Source: CAYNWT01 sp964450955
Lineage (GTDB): Bacteria > Planctomycetota > Planctomycetia > Planctomycetales > Planctomycetaceae
Reading direction: 5' to 3'
Assembly (NCBI GenBank): GCA_964450955.1
Contig: CAYVFI010000006.1
Coordinates: forward strand, 1-64,000
DNA: 64,000 bases
Positions 25,949 to 34,367 of the stretch are shown piece after piece. Each line of letters starts with the position of its first letter. Position 1 is the stretch's first letter. The notes below the pieces were generated by a model. The model searched no databases and was not told the origin of the DNA. It saw nothing but the letters and a program-made list of their open reading frames with translations. The position numbers were made by a program, and so were the translations under genes.

Positions 25949-26218
25949 ATGCAGGTTCACGTCGAATATGTCGCTCAGGTCCGCACTGCGGCCGGAGTGT
26001 CTTCTGAGTCCCTGACAGTTCCGGACGGATCGACTGTGCAGACGCTGGTCGTGGCAGCCTGCGAGCAGCATGAAGAACTTGTGAAGGTGCTGTGTAGTGA
26101 AGCGGGCAAGTTGCATCCGTCGATCCTGGTGTTTCGCGGCGAAGAACAGTGCGACGTTGATTCGGTTCTCACCGATGGCGATACAATTACGTTTCTGTCA
26201 CCAATTTCGGGCGGGTAA
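25949..26218 (+). CDS. MoaD/ThiS-like ubiquitin-fold sulfur carrier
   Basis: An 89-residue beta-grasp protein ending in ISGG, the C-terminal di-glycine that is adenylated by E1-like enzymes. Strands such as VHVEYVAQVRTAAG and DGDTITFLSPISGG match MoaD. It is expected to carry sulfur to molybdopterin or a related product. ATG 25949 follows AACGAGG with close spacing. The stop is four bases before the GH5 gene, and an E1-like gene follows that, so the carrier and its activator bracket the GH5. Confidence 0.88.
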   Translation: MQVHVEYVAQVRTAAGVSSESLTVPDGSTVQTLVVAACEQHEELVKVLCSEAGKLHPSILVFRGEEQCDVDSVLTDGDTITFLSPISGG

Positions 26219-26222
26219 CCGG

Positions 26223-27470
26223 ATGTCAAACCGATTGGCATTCTTGCTCAGAGCGATGCTTCTGCTCGCCTGCCTGCCGTCCGCCCTGCTGGTTGCCCAA
26301 ACACAGCCAGATGATTTGCCGCCAGACGTTAAGGCAACCGATGCACCGCTTGGTTCCCGGCGGATTGAGTTTTGGAACCATACTCGCAAGGGGACAAATG
26401 CGGACGGCGCGGACACGTCGGATGTTTGGTTTCGAGCTGCGAAAGTTGCTGGCATCGAGTTTGTGCGGTTGTCTGTGGCTGAGATGCAGGGCAAGCAACG
26501 TGACTTCCTGATTGGAAATGCCGACGACTGGCAGGGCATCCCGGAGGGGGATCTAACGCAGTTAGTGGAGGTTCTTGATCGGGCCGAACAGCATGGGGTC
26601 CGAATCGTCATCACGATGTTTAGCCTGCCCGGTTGCCGTTGGAAGCAGAAGAATAACGACAAGTTCGACTACCGTTTGTGGCACGATAAAAAGTATCACC
26701 AGGCCGCCGCCGAATTCTGGGCGACGCTGGCACAGCGGCTGAAGGGGCATCCGGCGATCGTCGGCTACAACATTCTGAACGAGCCGCATCCGGAACGTGA
26801 GTTGGGGATGGAAGAACCGTCCGCCGAATACGCGAAGTGGCGACGCGGTGTGCAGGGGAAGGCTGCCGATATCAATCTGTTCTACAAGTCTGTCATTGGG
26901 GCGATCCGTCGGGTCGATGTCGGGACGCCGATTGTTCTTGATAGCTGCTTTCACGCTCACCCAGATGGCCTGACCAGCCTGCGACCGGTGGATGATCCGG
27001 CGGTTCTGTATTCGTTTCACTTTTACGAGCCCTGGAACTACACGACTTTCAGAGTCAACAAGAATCGGTTTGCTTACCCGAGCCGGATGCCGCAGGGATG
27101 GTCGGGGCGAACTCTCAAGTGGGAGTCTGAGGAACTGAGTTCGCGGATGGATGTCGTGGATGCGTGGGCAAAGCGGCACGCTGTTCCAGCCAAGCGTGTC
27201 CTGGTGGGCGAATTCGGTGTCAGCCGTCGCGTAGAAGGGGCATCCCAGTATCTGGCGGATACCATCGCGGCGATCAATCAACGCGACTGGCACTGGGCGT
27301 TCTATTCGTTCCGTTCCTCGACATGGGATGGAATGGATTACGAACTTGGCACTCAGAGACTCGGGCAAGCGTACTGGGAAGGGCGCGATGCCGGTCGCAA
27401 ACACAATGATCTGATTGAACGCAAAGCCAATCCGCTTTGGGATGTGATTTCGCAAGAGCTCAAAAAGTAG
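26223..27470 (+). CDS. secreted GH5-family glycoside hydrolase
   Basis: A 415-residue cellulase-fold enzyme with signal peptide (LLRAMLLLACLPSALLVAQ). Catalytic acid/base is E187 in YNILNEPHP and the nucleophile is E330 in LVGEFGVSR. YSFHFYEPWNY and the terminal WAFYSFR fill the usual GH5 positions. It should cleave beta-linked glucan or mannan outside the cytoplasm. Its position four bases behind the MoaD-like stop implies co-transcription with cytoplasmic sulfur-carrier genes, an unusual pairing. Confidence 0.9.
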   Translation: MSNRLAFLLRAMLLLACLPSALLVAQTQPDDLPPDVKATDAPLGSRRIEFWNHTRKGTNADGADTSDVWFRAAKVAGIEFVRLSVAEMQGKQRDFLIGNADDWQGIPEGDLTQLVEVLDRAEQHGVRIVITMFSLPGCRWKQKNNDKFDYRLWHDKKYHQAAAEFWATLAQRLKGHPAIVGYNILNEPHPERELGMEEPSAEYAKWRRGVQGKAADINLFYKSVIGAIRRVDVGTPIVLDSCFHAHPDGLTSLRPVDDPAVLYSFHFYEPWNYTTFRVNKNRFAYPSRMPQGWSGRTLKWESEELSSRMDVVDAWAKRHAVPAKRVLVGEFGVSRRVEGASQYLADTIAAINQRDWHWAFYSFRSSTWDGMDYELGTQRLGQAYWEGRDAGRKHNDLIERKANPLWDVISQELKK

Positions 27471-27503
27471 TGCAACCGCAGGCGTCAGATTGACGAGGGA
27501 CCA

Positions 27504-28250
27504 ATGACAAAACAGTTGCCGCTGACCGATGAAGAACGTGCCACTTACGAGTGGCAAATTAACGTGGCCGACTTCGGCGAAGCAGGGCAGGAAAAGCTCA
27601 AAGCCGCGACGGTGATGGTGTCGCGTTGCGGCGGGTTGGGCAGTGTTGTGTGTTACGAACTGGCCGCGGCCGGAATTGGCAACCTGATTCTCGCTCATGC
27701 CGGCAACGTGAAGCACAGCGACCTGAACCGCCAACTGCTGATGACTCACGATTGGCTGGGCAAACCGCGCATCGAAACTGTCGAACGCCGATTGTTGGAC
27801 ATGAATCCGCGGCTAAACATTCGCGCGGTCGGAGAAAATGTATCAGACGCCAACGCGGCTGATTTGGTTCAGGAAGCCGACGTCGTCATCGACTGCGCGC
27901 CGTTGTTTGAAGAGCGGTACGCGATGAACCGCGAAGCATGGAAGCGGAACATTCCGATCATCGAATGTGCGATGTTTGATTTGGATGCTCAAATCACGAC
28001 CATGGTTCCAGGTGAGACCCCGTGCCTGAAGTGCTTGCATCCGCAAACACCGCCGGTTTGGAAGCGGCAGTTTCCTGTCTTTGGAGCCGTGTCGGGAACC
28101 ATCGGTTGTCTGGCGGCCATGGAAGCGGTGAAGCTGATCGCGGGTTTGGGCGATTGTCTGCTGAATCGGATGATGCTGTTTGATATGCGAACCATGAAGG
28201 TGCGGACGCATAAGTTGCAGAAGAGGGCGGGGTGTGAGGTCTGTGGGTAG
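27504..28250 (+). CDS. HesA/MoeB/ThiF-family E1-like enzyme
   Basis: A 248-residue adenylating enzyme for the ubiquitin-like carrier. The nucleotide loop reads SRCGGLGS (residues 40-47) instead of the common GAGGLGS. The arginine-finger region is HSDLNRQLL, and the ATP aspartate lies in VVIDCAP. Zinc cysteines are C174/C177 and C244/C247. It probably activates the MoaD-like C-terminal glycine. The altered first glycine (Arg41) in the loop is odd but the rest is intact. Confidence 0.88.
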   Translation: MTKQLPLTDEERATYEWQINVADFGEAGQEKLKAATVMVSRCGGLGSVVCYELAAAGIGNLILAHAGNVKHSDLNRQLLMTHDWLGKPRIETVERRLLDMNPRLNIRAVGENVSDANAADLVQEADVVIDCAPLFEERYAMNREAWKRNIPIIECAMFDLDAQITTMVPGETPCLKCLHPQTPPVWKRQFPVFGAVSGTIGCLAAMEAVKLIAGLGDCLLNRMMLFDMRTMKVRTHKLQKRAGCEVCG

Positions 28251-28365
28251 GGGTTATTCCCCATCTTTGCGTCCGCCGCTACCACTCGGGTCACGCTTCA
28301 ACAGCCACTTTCCCCGGCGTCCACGACACTTAGTCTTTGTAGATGCCGGGGTCGGCGACATCCGA

Positions 28366-28371
28366 TATAAT
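28366..28371 (+). promoter_or_regulatory. candidate -10 box of the sigma factor gene
   Basis: A perfect TATAAT lies 31 bases upstream of the preferred GTG start. No good sigma-70 -35 sits 16-18 bases upstream (nearest TTGTAG is 23 away). If used, the upstream in-frame ATG starts would not be translated. Confidence 0.35.
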
Positions 28372-28402
28372 GAGAGTGGTTCCTCATCCAGAGAAGCATC
28401 CT

Positions 28403-29041
28403 GTGGCCGAAACGCAACAATCTTCCGCCGAAGCTGCCGTTCTTGTCGAAGACGACGCTTTGGTGCTGCGCATTCAGGAGGGAGATAACGAAGCTTTCGA
28501 AATCCTTGTGAACCGGTACCGCAGCGCGCTCGTTGGGTTCTTCATCAAAAATGTTCGCGACCGCGAACTGGCTGAAGATTTGGCTCAGGAAACCTTGCTG
28601 CGAGTCTACAAGCAGGCGTGGAACTATCTTCCGCGTGGCAAGTTCCGAGGCTGGATGTATCGAATTGCGAGGAACCTGATCATCGACAGTTTTCGAAAGC
28701 GATCACATGATGCTCTGGTAAAAGCATCCAGCAGTAGCGGCAACGAAGATAACAGCGATCCCTTGAACCGGGTTGCTGGCGATGCGATGGCGCCGGAGGC
28801 AACTGCGGACCAACGCGAGCTGGCTTCGATGGTCGAAGAGGAACTGGACAAGATACCCGAGGATCAACGACTGACTTTCACGTTACATCACTACTGCGGT
28901 TTGACTTTGTCAGAGATCGCAGACGTCATGGAAACGTCAGTTCCAACCAGTAAAAGTCGGCTCCGGCTGACTCGCGAGAAGCTAAGCGAGGCGTTACTGC
29001 GTCGCGGCATCAAGAACCCAAACCTACGAGAAGAAGATTGA
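28403..29041 (+). CDS. ECF-type RNA polymerase sigma factor
   Basis: About 212 residues. Region 2: AFEILVNRYRSALVGFFIKNVRDRELAEDLAQETLLRVYKQ, read in parts, with the RGWMYRIARNLIIDSFRKR core-binding and -10 element. Region 4: IPEDQRLTFTLHHYCGLTLSEIADVMETSVPTSKSRLRLTREKL, again in parts. GTG 28403 is preferred, with GAGAAG six bases upstream; ATG 28370 is possible. It precedes a PspA-like gene by seven bases, so it may control an envelope-stress unit. No anti-sigma gene is adjacent. Confidence 0.88.
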   Translation: MAETQQSSAEAAVLVEDDALVLRIQEGDNEAFEILVNRYRSALVGFFIKNVRDRELAEDLAQETLLRVYKQAWNYLPRGKFRGWMYRIARNLIIDSFRKRSHDALVKASSSSGNEDNSDPLNRVAGDAMAPEATADQRELASMVEEELDKIPEDQRLTFTLHHYCGLTLSEIADVMETSVPTSKSRLRLTREKLSEALLRRGIKNPNLREED

Positions 29042-29048
29042 GTTCAGA

Positions 29049-29609
29049 ATGAGCTATTTCAGCCGACTGACCGACATAGTGACCTGTAACCTGACTGAAA
29101 TCCTGAGTTCGTCAGACGATCCCATCGCGGCGATTGCTCAGGTGATCAGCGAGATGGAAGAAGGTCTTGGTGGTTGCGAACGCTGTGTCACGCGTGCAGA
29201 GAAAGCGGCGACTGATCTTCGAGGTGAACTGGACGGTTATGCCCGGCAGATTTCAACCTGGATGGAAAAAGCCCGAGCCGGCCTGGCTGCGGGCAACGAA
29301 GATGCGGCGCGCGAAGCGTTGTTGAGGAAGAAGGAAGTCGAAGACCTGTTGGCCGGACTTGAGAGAGAACACAAAGCCGCCGTGGCGACGCACGACAGTC
29401 TCAAAACAACTTTGCGCGCTTTGGAAGCGAGAATCTGTGAGGCCCGGCGCAGGGCAACTGAGCTAAAGACCGGTGAAGACGTTCAAGTCGAAGAGAGCGG
29501 TGATGTGGAAACTACCGATATTCAAACCAGCATCGGAGCGTCGCGGTCGGAACTTATTGAAGATGAACTGGCTGAACTAAGACGTCAGATGAGTGCAAAC
29601 GAGAATTGA
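29049..29609 (+). CDS. PspA/IM30-family protein
   Basis: A 186-residue coiled-coil protein. The start MSYFSRLTDIVTCNLTEIL and DDPIAAIAQVISEMEEGL match the opening helices of PspA/Vipp1, followed by long charged helices. Such proteins form membrane-bound scaffolds that limit damage to the inner membrane. It is shorter than E. coli PspA (222) and ends soon after ELIEDELAELRRQM, the conserved last helix. Seven bases separate it from the sigma factor gene. Confidence 0.85.
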   Translation: MSYFSRLTDIVTCNLTEILSSSDDPIAAIAQVISEMEEGLGGCERCVTRAEKAATDLRGELDGYARQISTWMEKARAGLAAGNEDAAREALLRKKEVEDLLAGLEREHKAAVATHDSLKTTLRALEARICEARRRATELKTGEDVQVEESGDVETTDIQTSIGASRSELIEDELAELRRQMSANEN

Positions 29610-29692
29610 CACCGTGGCCCGTTGGTGTGAGTTCTCTGACACCGTCCGAAATTGTACGGTCGGTTTGTGTTAGCAGGGCTTGTGAGTGTGTC

Positions 29693-30328
29693 ATGCGATT
29701 CTTGTTGCTGTTTCTTGTTCTCGCTCCGCAGTGCAGCGCGGGACTGGCTTTTACCTTTGATACCGACAACACCGCTGGCTTTTCGTTGACGGGTAATACT
29801 TACACCCGTCTCGAGACCGGATTGGTTGCCGATGGGGTCACGTTTGATGCGACGCTGACCGTTCTTGGTTTCGACGCCGCGGGCGCCCCCTCAGACCTAA
29901 ACCTTGTCAGCACCGGCGTTGGTGTGACGGGTAATGGCAGTAACTTGGTGAACGGTGGTGAGTATCTGCAGTTTACGGTTGCCATATCAAATGTTGACCC
30001 CGGAGCCGGAGTTGTCTTCGATGGTTTCGACCAGATTGACTTCAATAGCTTTGAAAATGGCGATGAGGCTGTACTAAGTATCGACAGTTCTGCTGCGTCG
30101 CTTGGCGACAACCAGGACGTGACGGGGACTGGTGGTGGCTCCACAGATGTTTTCGCAATCAATATTGCTGGGTCGACACCTACTGTATTTCACGCGATCT
30201 CATCGACCGGCAACTTCCGAATCGATGATGTTCGAGCCAACTTTACTGGTGTGCCCGAACCAACCAGTTTCACGCTCTTGGGCATGCTGATTGGGCCAGT
30301 GATCATGCGGCGTAAAAAGCGAGTATAA
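29693..30328 (+). CDS. PEP-CTERM-type exported protein
   Basis: A 211-residue extracellular protein. A signal peptide (MRFLLLFLVLAPQCSAG) leads into a beta-rich domain with FTFDTDNTAGFSL and many Gly/Asn/Asp turns. The C-terminus has VPEPTSF, a hydrophobic stretch (TLLGMLIGPVIM) and RRKKR, the tripartite PEP-CTERM sorting signal handled by an exosortase. ATG 29693 starts the signal peptide. It follows the PspA-like gene by 83 bases. Confidence 0.88.
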   Translation: MRFLLLFLVLAPQCSAGLAFTFDTDNTAGFSLTGNTYTRLETGLVADGVTFDATLTVLGFDAAGAPSDLNLVSTGVGVTGNGSNLVNGGEYLQFTVAISNVDPGAGVVFDGFDQIDFNSFENGDEAVLSIDSSAASLGDNQDVTGTGGGSTDVFAINIAGSTPTVFHAISSTGNFRIDDVRANFTGVPEPTSFTLLGMLIGPVIMRRKKRV

Positions 30329-30462
30329 ACGGCGTTCGTAGCGACGATGCTCTTTCATACACCAATCCCGCCTGACGTGGTTTTTGTTTCCCACGCAGTA
30401 GACTGGGGCGTTCTTCAGAGTACGATTAGGTCTCAAACTTTGCCCAGTGTTGTACGCCACAA

Positions 30463-31086
30463 ATGACTCCAGCTGAACTACTCAAGAAACGCGTCACGGC
30501 TAAAAACAAACAGCTCGATGAAAACGCCAATTCCGAGTTCACCATTGGTGCGGTGTTTGCGGTGATCGTTCTTGGAGCATGCTTTTTCGGTACGTTCCTG
30601 GTTGGTTTGCCGTTTTCTGATGAGTGGACTGAGGCGGCATTTACGTTTGCTTTGCCCATTACGCTTGTCTTCGCTGGCATTGCAACATTGGTCGCCTGGC
30701 AAACGGTTCAGCCGAAGCGTCAACTACTGCCGATGGATGACCCCGAAGAGATGGCCGAATTGCTGGCTGGTGGAACGCCGGTCGGCCTGTTCTTTGCGTC
30801 GAAGCATGAGTTGCCTGGAATGATTGGCTTCCTTTTTGGTGGCCCTGAAAACATTCTGAAGGGCATGGGCATCAAACAGAACAAAGTCTCCACAGACCCG
30901 GCGTTGCTGGAACGGTCAATGAAGCTGCTGAAGCGGTGTGAAGACGGCTATCCGCTAAGTCGGATGAAAAACCCGCAAGCGGCAGTTCTGTTGCGACAGC
31001 TGGCTTTGGTTCGAGTCGAACGCCGGGACCAGGGGCCGACTTTGGTCTTCACCGACGAGGGCAGGGCACTCAACGATCAGTGCTGA
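30463..31086 (+). CDS. two-helix membrane protein of unknown function
   Basis: A 207-residue protein I do not recognise. Two transmembrane helices (FTIGAVFAVIVLGACFFGTFL and AFTFALPITLVFAGIATLVA) sit near the N-terminus. A cytoplasmic domain of ~120 residues follows, with LFFASKHELPGMIGFLFGGPENIL and helical segments. The C-terminal part reads LVRVERRDQGPTLVFTDEGRAL, like a small winged-helix tail. No conserved catalytic motif is seen. Confidence 0.7.
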   Translation: MTPAELLKKRVTAKNKQLDENANSEFTIGAVFAVIVLGACFFGTFLVGLPFSDEWTEAAFTFALPITLVFAGIATLVAWQTVQPKRQLLPMDDPEEMAELLAGGTPVGLFFASKHELPGMIGFLFGGPENILKGMGIKQNKVSTDPALLERSMKLLKRCEDGYPLSRMKNPQAAVLLRQLALVRVERRDQGPTLVFTDEGRALNDQC

Positions 31087-31106
31087 TCCCGGGCCGAAAC
31101 CGAGCA

Positions 31107-31203
31107 CAGCATGTCACCTCTCCCGCTTGCGGGAGAGGTCGCGGTCTCAGCCGCGGGAGAGGGCCGACGAATATCCAATTCCCAACAAGGAATCTCCAGG
31201 TAA
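31107..31203. repeat. compound repeat: 48-bp unit copy 2 plus 35-bp unit copy 3
   Basis: 31107-31154 is the inverted copy of 4657-4704 (47 of 48 bases) with a perfect hairpin, CCTCTCCCGC-TT-GCGGGAGAGG without mismatch. After 14 bases, 31169-31203 is a shortened copy of the 8810 repeat (AATATCCAATTCCCAACAAG...). The two repeat families thus occur side by side between two convergent genes. Confidence 0.85.
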
Positions 31204-31236
31204 CAACGCTGGCCCAGTTCATAACGACGCGCCCTG

Positions 31237-33231
31237 TCAGTCTGACAATTGATTCCACGCCCAGCGATAAAGATTGCGAGTGTCAACGTACCGCGCGTCG
31301 CCGCTGGTCGAACCGAGCACTGACACGATCAACCGGCGTTTTCCTCGCTTCGCCGTGGAAACCAAACAAGCACCTGCGTTTGTTGTCGTTCCGGTTTTGA
31401 CTCCGTCGTAGCCGTTAATCGCCAACAATCGATTTGAATTTTTCCAGACCACGTTTCGTGTGTAGCCGCCCGGTCCTTCGACTTTGACTCCGCGCTGCCG
31501 AGTTCGAACGTAGCTGCGGAACAATTCGCTATCGAACGCGGTTCTGGCCAACCGAGTCAGATCGAACGGACTCGTGACGTGTTTCGGGTGCGGCCATCCG
31601 TGTGGGTTTTCGTAGTGCGTGTTCTGCATTCCCAGTCGGACGGCTTCCTTATTCATTGCGGTGACGAATAGTGCCAGCGGATCACTTTCTGGTTCGCCCG
31701 GAGTCAGCCGCCGGCCAAAGTGCTCGGCCAATGCCACAGACATATCGTTGCCAGACGGTAGCATGAGCCCATACAACGCTTCGCGAACGACCACCTTTTC
31801 ACCGACGCGCAACCCTGATGTGGAACCCCTTGTTTGATCCGCGCGTTCTGAGAACGTCATGACTTCGTTCAGGATGTCCGGCTGTTGTGCCGCAAGCTTT
31901 GTGACTAACCAGGCCGTCATGATTTTTGTCGTGCTGGCGGGTTCTCTGGGAACGTCGGCGGCGTTTCCGAACAGCAGTTCGCCGGTCTCTGCGTCTGTAA
32001 TCGCGAAGCCCCGGCAGGTGAGAAATGGAACTCCTTCCAAACTGTCAGCGGGTTCGACCGGCAAAGCTTCGGCATTGATGATCGCTGGTTCCGGCATCGG
32101 CTGCGCGGGCACCAATGTCCCCAACGCCTTCCACGTCGGGCGATCCACGATGCCGGTGGACGCAAGCTGTTTGGATTCCTGAAACTGCCGAACGGCGCTT
32201 TCGGTTCCCGGCCCAAAGTCGCCATCAACCGACAGTTGGGGCGAGGGTTTCAATCGAGCATTCAATGTACGCTGCAGCATCTCGACCGTCTCACCAAACG
32301 CACCGATTCGCAGAGGTCCGGTTGCTGTTTTCGAGCCGCGTTTGTGAGGTGGGTTGAAATGTTCGAACACAACGCGGCCGATGTCCGCGCACAACTGATG
32401 CGCCGCATTCGTTTTGGCCCAACTCTTGCCCTTGTTGTTGTTTGTCAGCACGCACAAGGCGATTGGTCCGCTCGCGGAGTAGATAATTCCGGCATCGCAG
32501 CGAACTGCAGAAATCGCTCCCGTCTTATTGGCGTACTTGGTTCCGGCCGGTAGCCCCGCTGCGACTTTGGTATCGTCATCGCACTGTTTGAGATGCTCAA
32601 GCATGTCCGTGCAAGACGATTCGCCGGCGCAGGTGCCGTGGTGGAGTTGTTCCAGCAGACGAACCGTCTCCCGAGCGGTTGTGCTGCCCAGGCCGTACTG
32701 CTTGCTGCGATTGGGAAACACGGACGTGTCTCGACGAAAGACCTTGGAATGGATTTTCGTCTCCGAAAATCCAAGTGCGACCATTTCGTCAGATGTCGTT
32801 TTCATTCCAATCGCATCGATGACCAGGTTCGTGGCCGTGTTGTCCGAATAGACAATCATTAGCCGAATTGCGTCTCGCAGCGAGAGTGTGGCTCCCGGTG
32901 AAAAGTGCTGTGTGAGGATTCCTGAGCCGGGAACCATATCTTCCTTGCGCAGCGTGATCTTCTGGTTCAGGTCAACGGTTCCTGCTTCCGCCCGACGGTA
33001 TGCCGCCACCATTGTGGCCAGCTTGCACAGACTGGCCGTGGGCATGATCTCGTCCGGGCGATGACCAAACTGTTCGCCGGTACCAAGGTGCTTCACGAAG
33101 AATCCGACCTCGCCCTGGTGTTGCCCAAGCGTTGCCGTGAGTTTTTCACTCAGAGATTGCTTTTGTTGTTGGGCAAAGCCGCTTGATGAAAGAGCTGCTG
33201 CCAAAAGAATGATTCGAAAAACGATGGCCAT
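31237..33231 (-). CDS. fusion: class A beta-lactamase-like, PG-binding, D,D-carboxypeptidase
   Basis: A 664-residue exported protein with three modules. (1) Residues ~25-300 are a penicillin-recognising serine hydrolase, class A beta-lactamase-like, with SLCK (S67, K70), SDN (129-131) and KTG (236-238). (2) Residues ~307-372 are a peptidoglycan-binding_1 domain (VEMLQRTLNARL, VDGDFGPGTESAVRQFQ). (3) Residues ~400-660 are a S11 D-Ala-D-Ala carboxypeptidase with STTK (S433, K436), SGN (493-495) and KTG (612-614). Both active sites appear complete. It likely trims envelope peptidoglycan; a beta-lactamase role is possible. The signal peptide is MAIVFRIILLAAALSSSGFA. Confidence 0.9.
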   Translation of the reverse strand: MAIVFRIILLAAALSSSGFAQQQKQSLSEKLTATLGQHQGEVGFFVKHLGTGEQFGHRPDEIMPTASLCKLATMVAAYRRAEAGTVDLNQKITLRKEDMVPGSGILTQHFSPGATLSLRDAIRLMIVYSDNTATNLVIDAIGMKTTSDEMVALGFSETKIHSKVFRRDTSVFPNRSKQYGLGSTTARETVRLLEQLHHGTCAGESSCTDMLEHLKQCDDDTKVAAGLPAGTKYANKTGAISAVRCDAGIIYSASGPIALCVLTNNNKGKSWAKTNAAHQLCADIGRVVFEHFNPPHKRGSKTATGPLRIGAFGETVEMLQRTLNARLKPSPQLSVDGDFGPGTESAVRQFQESKQLASTGIVDRPTWKALGTLVPAQPMPEPAIINAEALPVEPADSLEGVPFLTCRGFAITDAETGELLFGNAADVPREPASTTKIMTAWLVTKLAAQQPDILNEVMTFSERADQTRGSTSGLRVGEKVVVREALYGLMLPSGNDMSVALAEHFGRRLTPGEPESDPLALFVTAMNKEAVRLGMQNTHYENPHGWPHPKHVTSPFDLTRLARTAFDSELFRSYVRTRQRGVKVEGPGGYTRNVVWKNSNRLLAINGYDGVKTGTTTNAGACLVSTAKRGKRRLIVSVLGSTSGDARYVDTRNLYRWAWNQLSD

Positions 33232-33308
33232 GAATCAACCTAGAATCTGCGGTCATGCAGTGAAGCAGCCTGCATGATCGCTTTGGTGGCTTGTGTACAA
33301 AAGACTCG

Positions 33309-34232
33309 ATGTTCAAAATGCATGATACAAGTCGCCCCGACCGCTGGAGAGATCACGTGCAAAAAGAGACCGCGTCAAAGAGGTTAGGCTGGTTCTCCGT
33401 GATTTTCTGGGCCGCAGGGATAGTGTGGTTCATTTACACCACCGCATCGCATCGCGAAAGCATGCGCAAGTTCCGAGAGCAGCAACTCGCTTTAGCCGAA
33501 ACGGAACTCGCCGAAGGGTGTGCGTGGCGGGCGAAGCGTGACCAGCAAGAAGAAGAAAAAGCGGCTGCTGAGGCGAAACGTATCGCCGCACGCGCGGCAG
33601 CTATGGGTGACAAGTCGAGTTACGAGTATGCGTACCAGCTTCTTCACCCCGAAAATGACATGCGCGAGAACTCGAAGGTCGTGATTCGATTGCTTCGTCG
33701 TGATCGTGAACTCGAAGACATTCCGCCACGTGAACTCGCACTACTGTATACGGCCTACAACAACCTGCACGAGCGCGATGGAAATGCGTTCGAGGTTGCC
33801 GAGACACTCTGGAGAAATGCTCCGGGAACCGACCGAGCCATGCGGGTCATAACCAATGCGATGCACAATAAGTACATGTTCTCCGACCCTGCGCGGATCA
33901 TTCAGTTTGTCGATGAACAACTTGCTGCCAACAACGGCGGTGAGCACGAACTCCTTAAGTTGAAGGCGACAGCGCTGATACACAGTGATGACAGTGTGCC
34001 GGATATAGAAAAGAAAAAGCTTGTCGGTGACGTTCTGACCAGGGCGATGGAGTTCCAGGAGCTTGCCGATCCTGAGTACCCCGGAATGCGATTCGATCCG
34101 ACGCCGAACTTCATTGATTACGAACAGCCCTTTTCTTCGTTCCTAAGCATAGAAGAACGCGAAGCTCTGAAGTTACGTCTTGCCGCGGCCCTCAAGAAGC
34201 GAAATGTTGAACGCCCCGTGATCGGTGAGTGA
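33309..34232 (+). CDS. single-pass membrane protein with coiled coil, unknown
   Basis: About 307 residues, not recognised. One transmembrane helix (WFSVIFWAAGIVWFIYTTA) lies near residue 30-48. A highly charged Glu/Lys/Ala coiled coil follows (QLALAETELAEGCAWRAKRD, then EEEKAAAEAKRIAARAAA). The C-terminal half is helical and TPR-like (LALLYTAYNNLHERDG). Probably an envelope scaffold. The frame opens at TTG 33291; ATG 33309 or 33318 are better starts. Confidence 0.7.
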   Translation: MFKMHDTSRPDRWRDHVQKETASKRLGWFSVIFWAAGIVWFIYTTASHRESMRKFREQQLALAETELAEGCAWRAKRDQQEEEKAAAEAKRIAARAAAMGDKSSYEYAYQLLHPENDMRENSKVVIRLLRRDRELEDIPPRELALLYTAYNNLHERDGNAFEVAETLWRNAPGTDRAMRVITNAMHNKYMFSDPARIIQFVDEQLAANNGGEHELLKLKATALIHSDDSVPDIEKKKLVGDVLTRAMEFQELADPEYPGMRFDPTPNFIDYEQPFSSFLSIEEREALKLRLAAALKKRNVERPVIGE

Positions 34233-34322
34233 GAGTCAACCGAATCGCTGTCTCTGGTTCGATCTTAAATGGCTGGCACAAAGCCCTTGACGGATTTGGC
34301 CCCGGTCGATCAAATGCTGGTG

Positions 34323-34338
34323 TAACCAAATTTGGTTA
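34323..34338. promoter_or_regulatory. perfect 16-bp palindrome, likely BlaI-type operator
   Basis: TAACCAAATTTGGTTA is a perfect 16-bp palindrome 30 bases upstream of the BlaI-family start. BlaI/MecI repressors bind palindromes of this size in their own promoters as dimers. The core differs from the TACA/TGTA core of staphylococcal sites, so assignment rests on position and symmetry. Confidence 0.65.
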
Positions 34339-34367
34339 TGCAAATTAAATTGATCTGGAGGGAACCG

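Noticed and set aside
26562..27749. 395-codon minus-strand frame opposite the GH5 and E1-like genes
   Set aside because: It is an antisense shadow in GC-rich DNA. Both plus-strand proteins carry full family motifs and the minus translation shows none.
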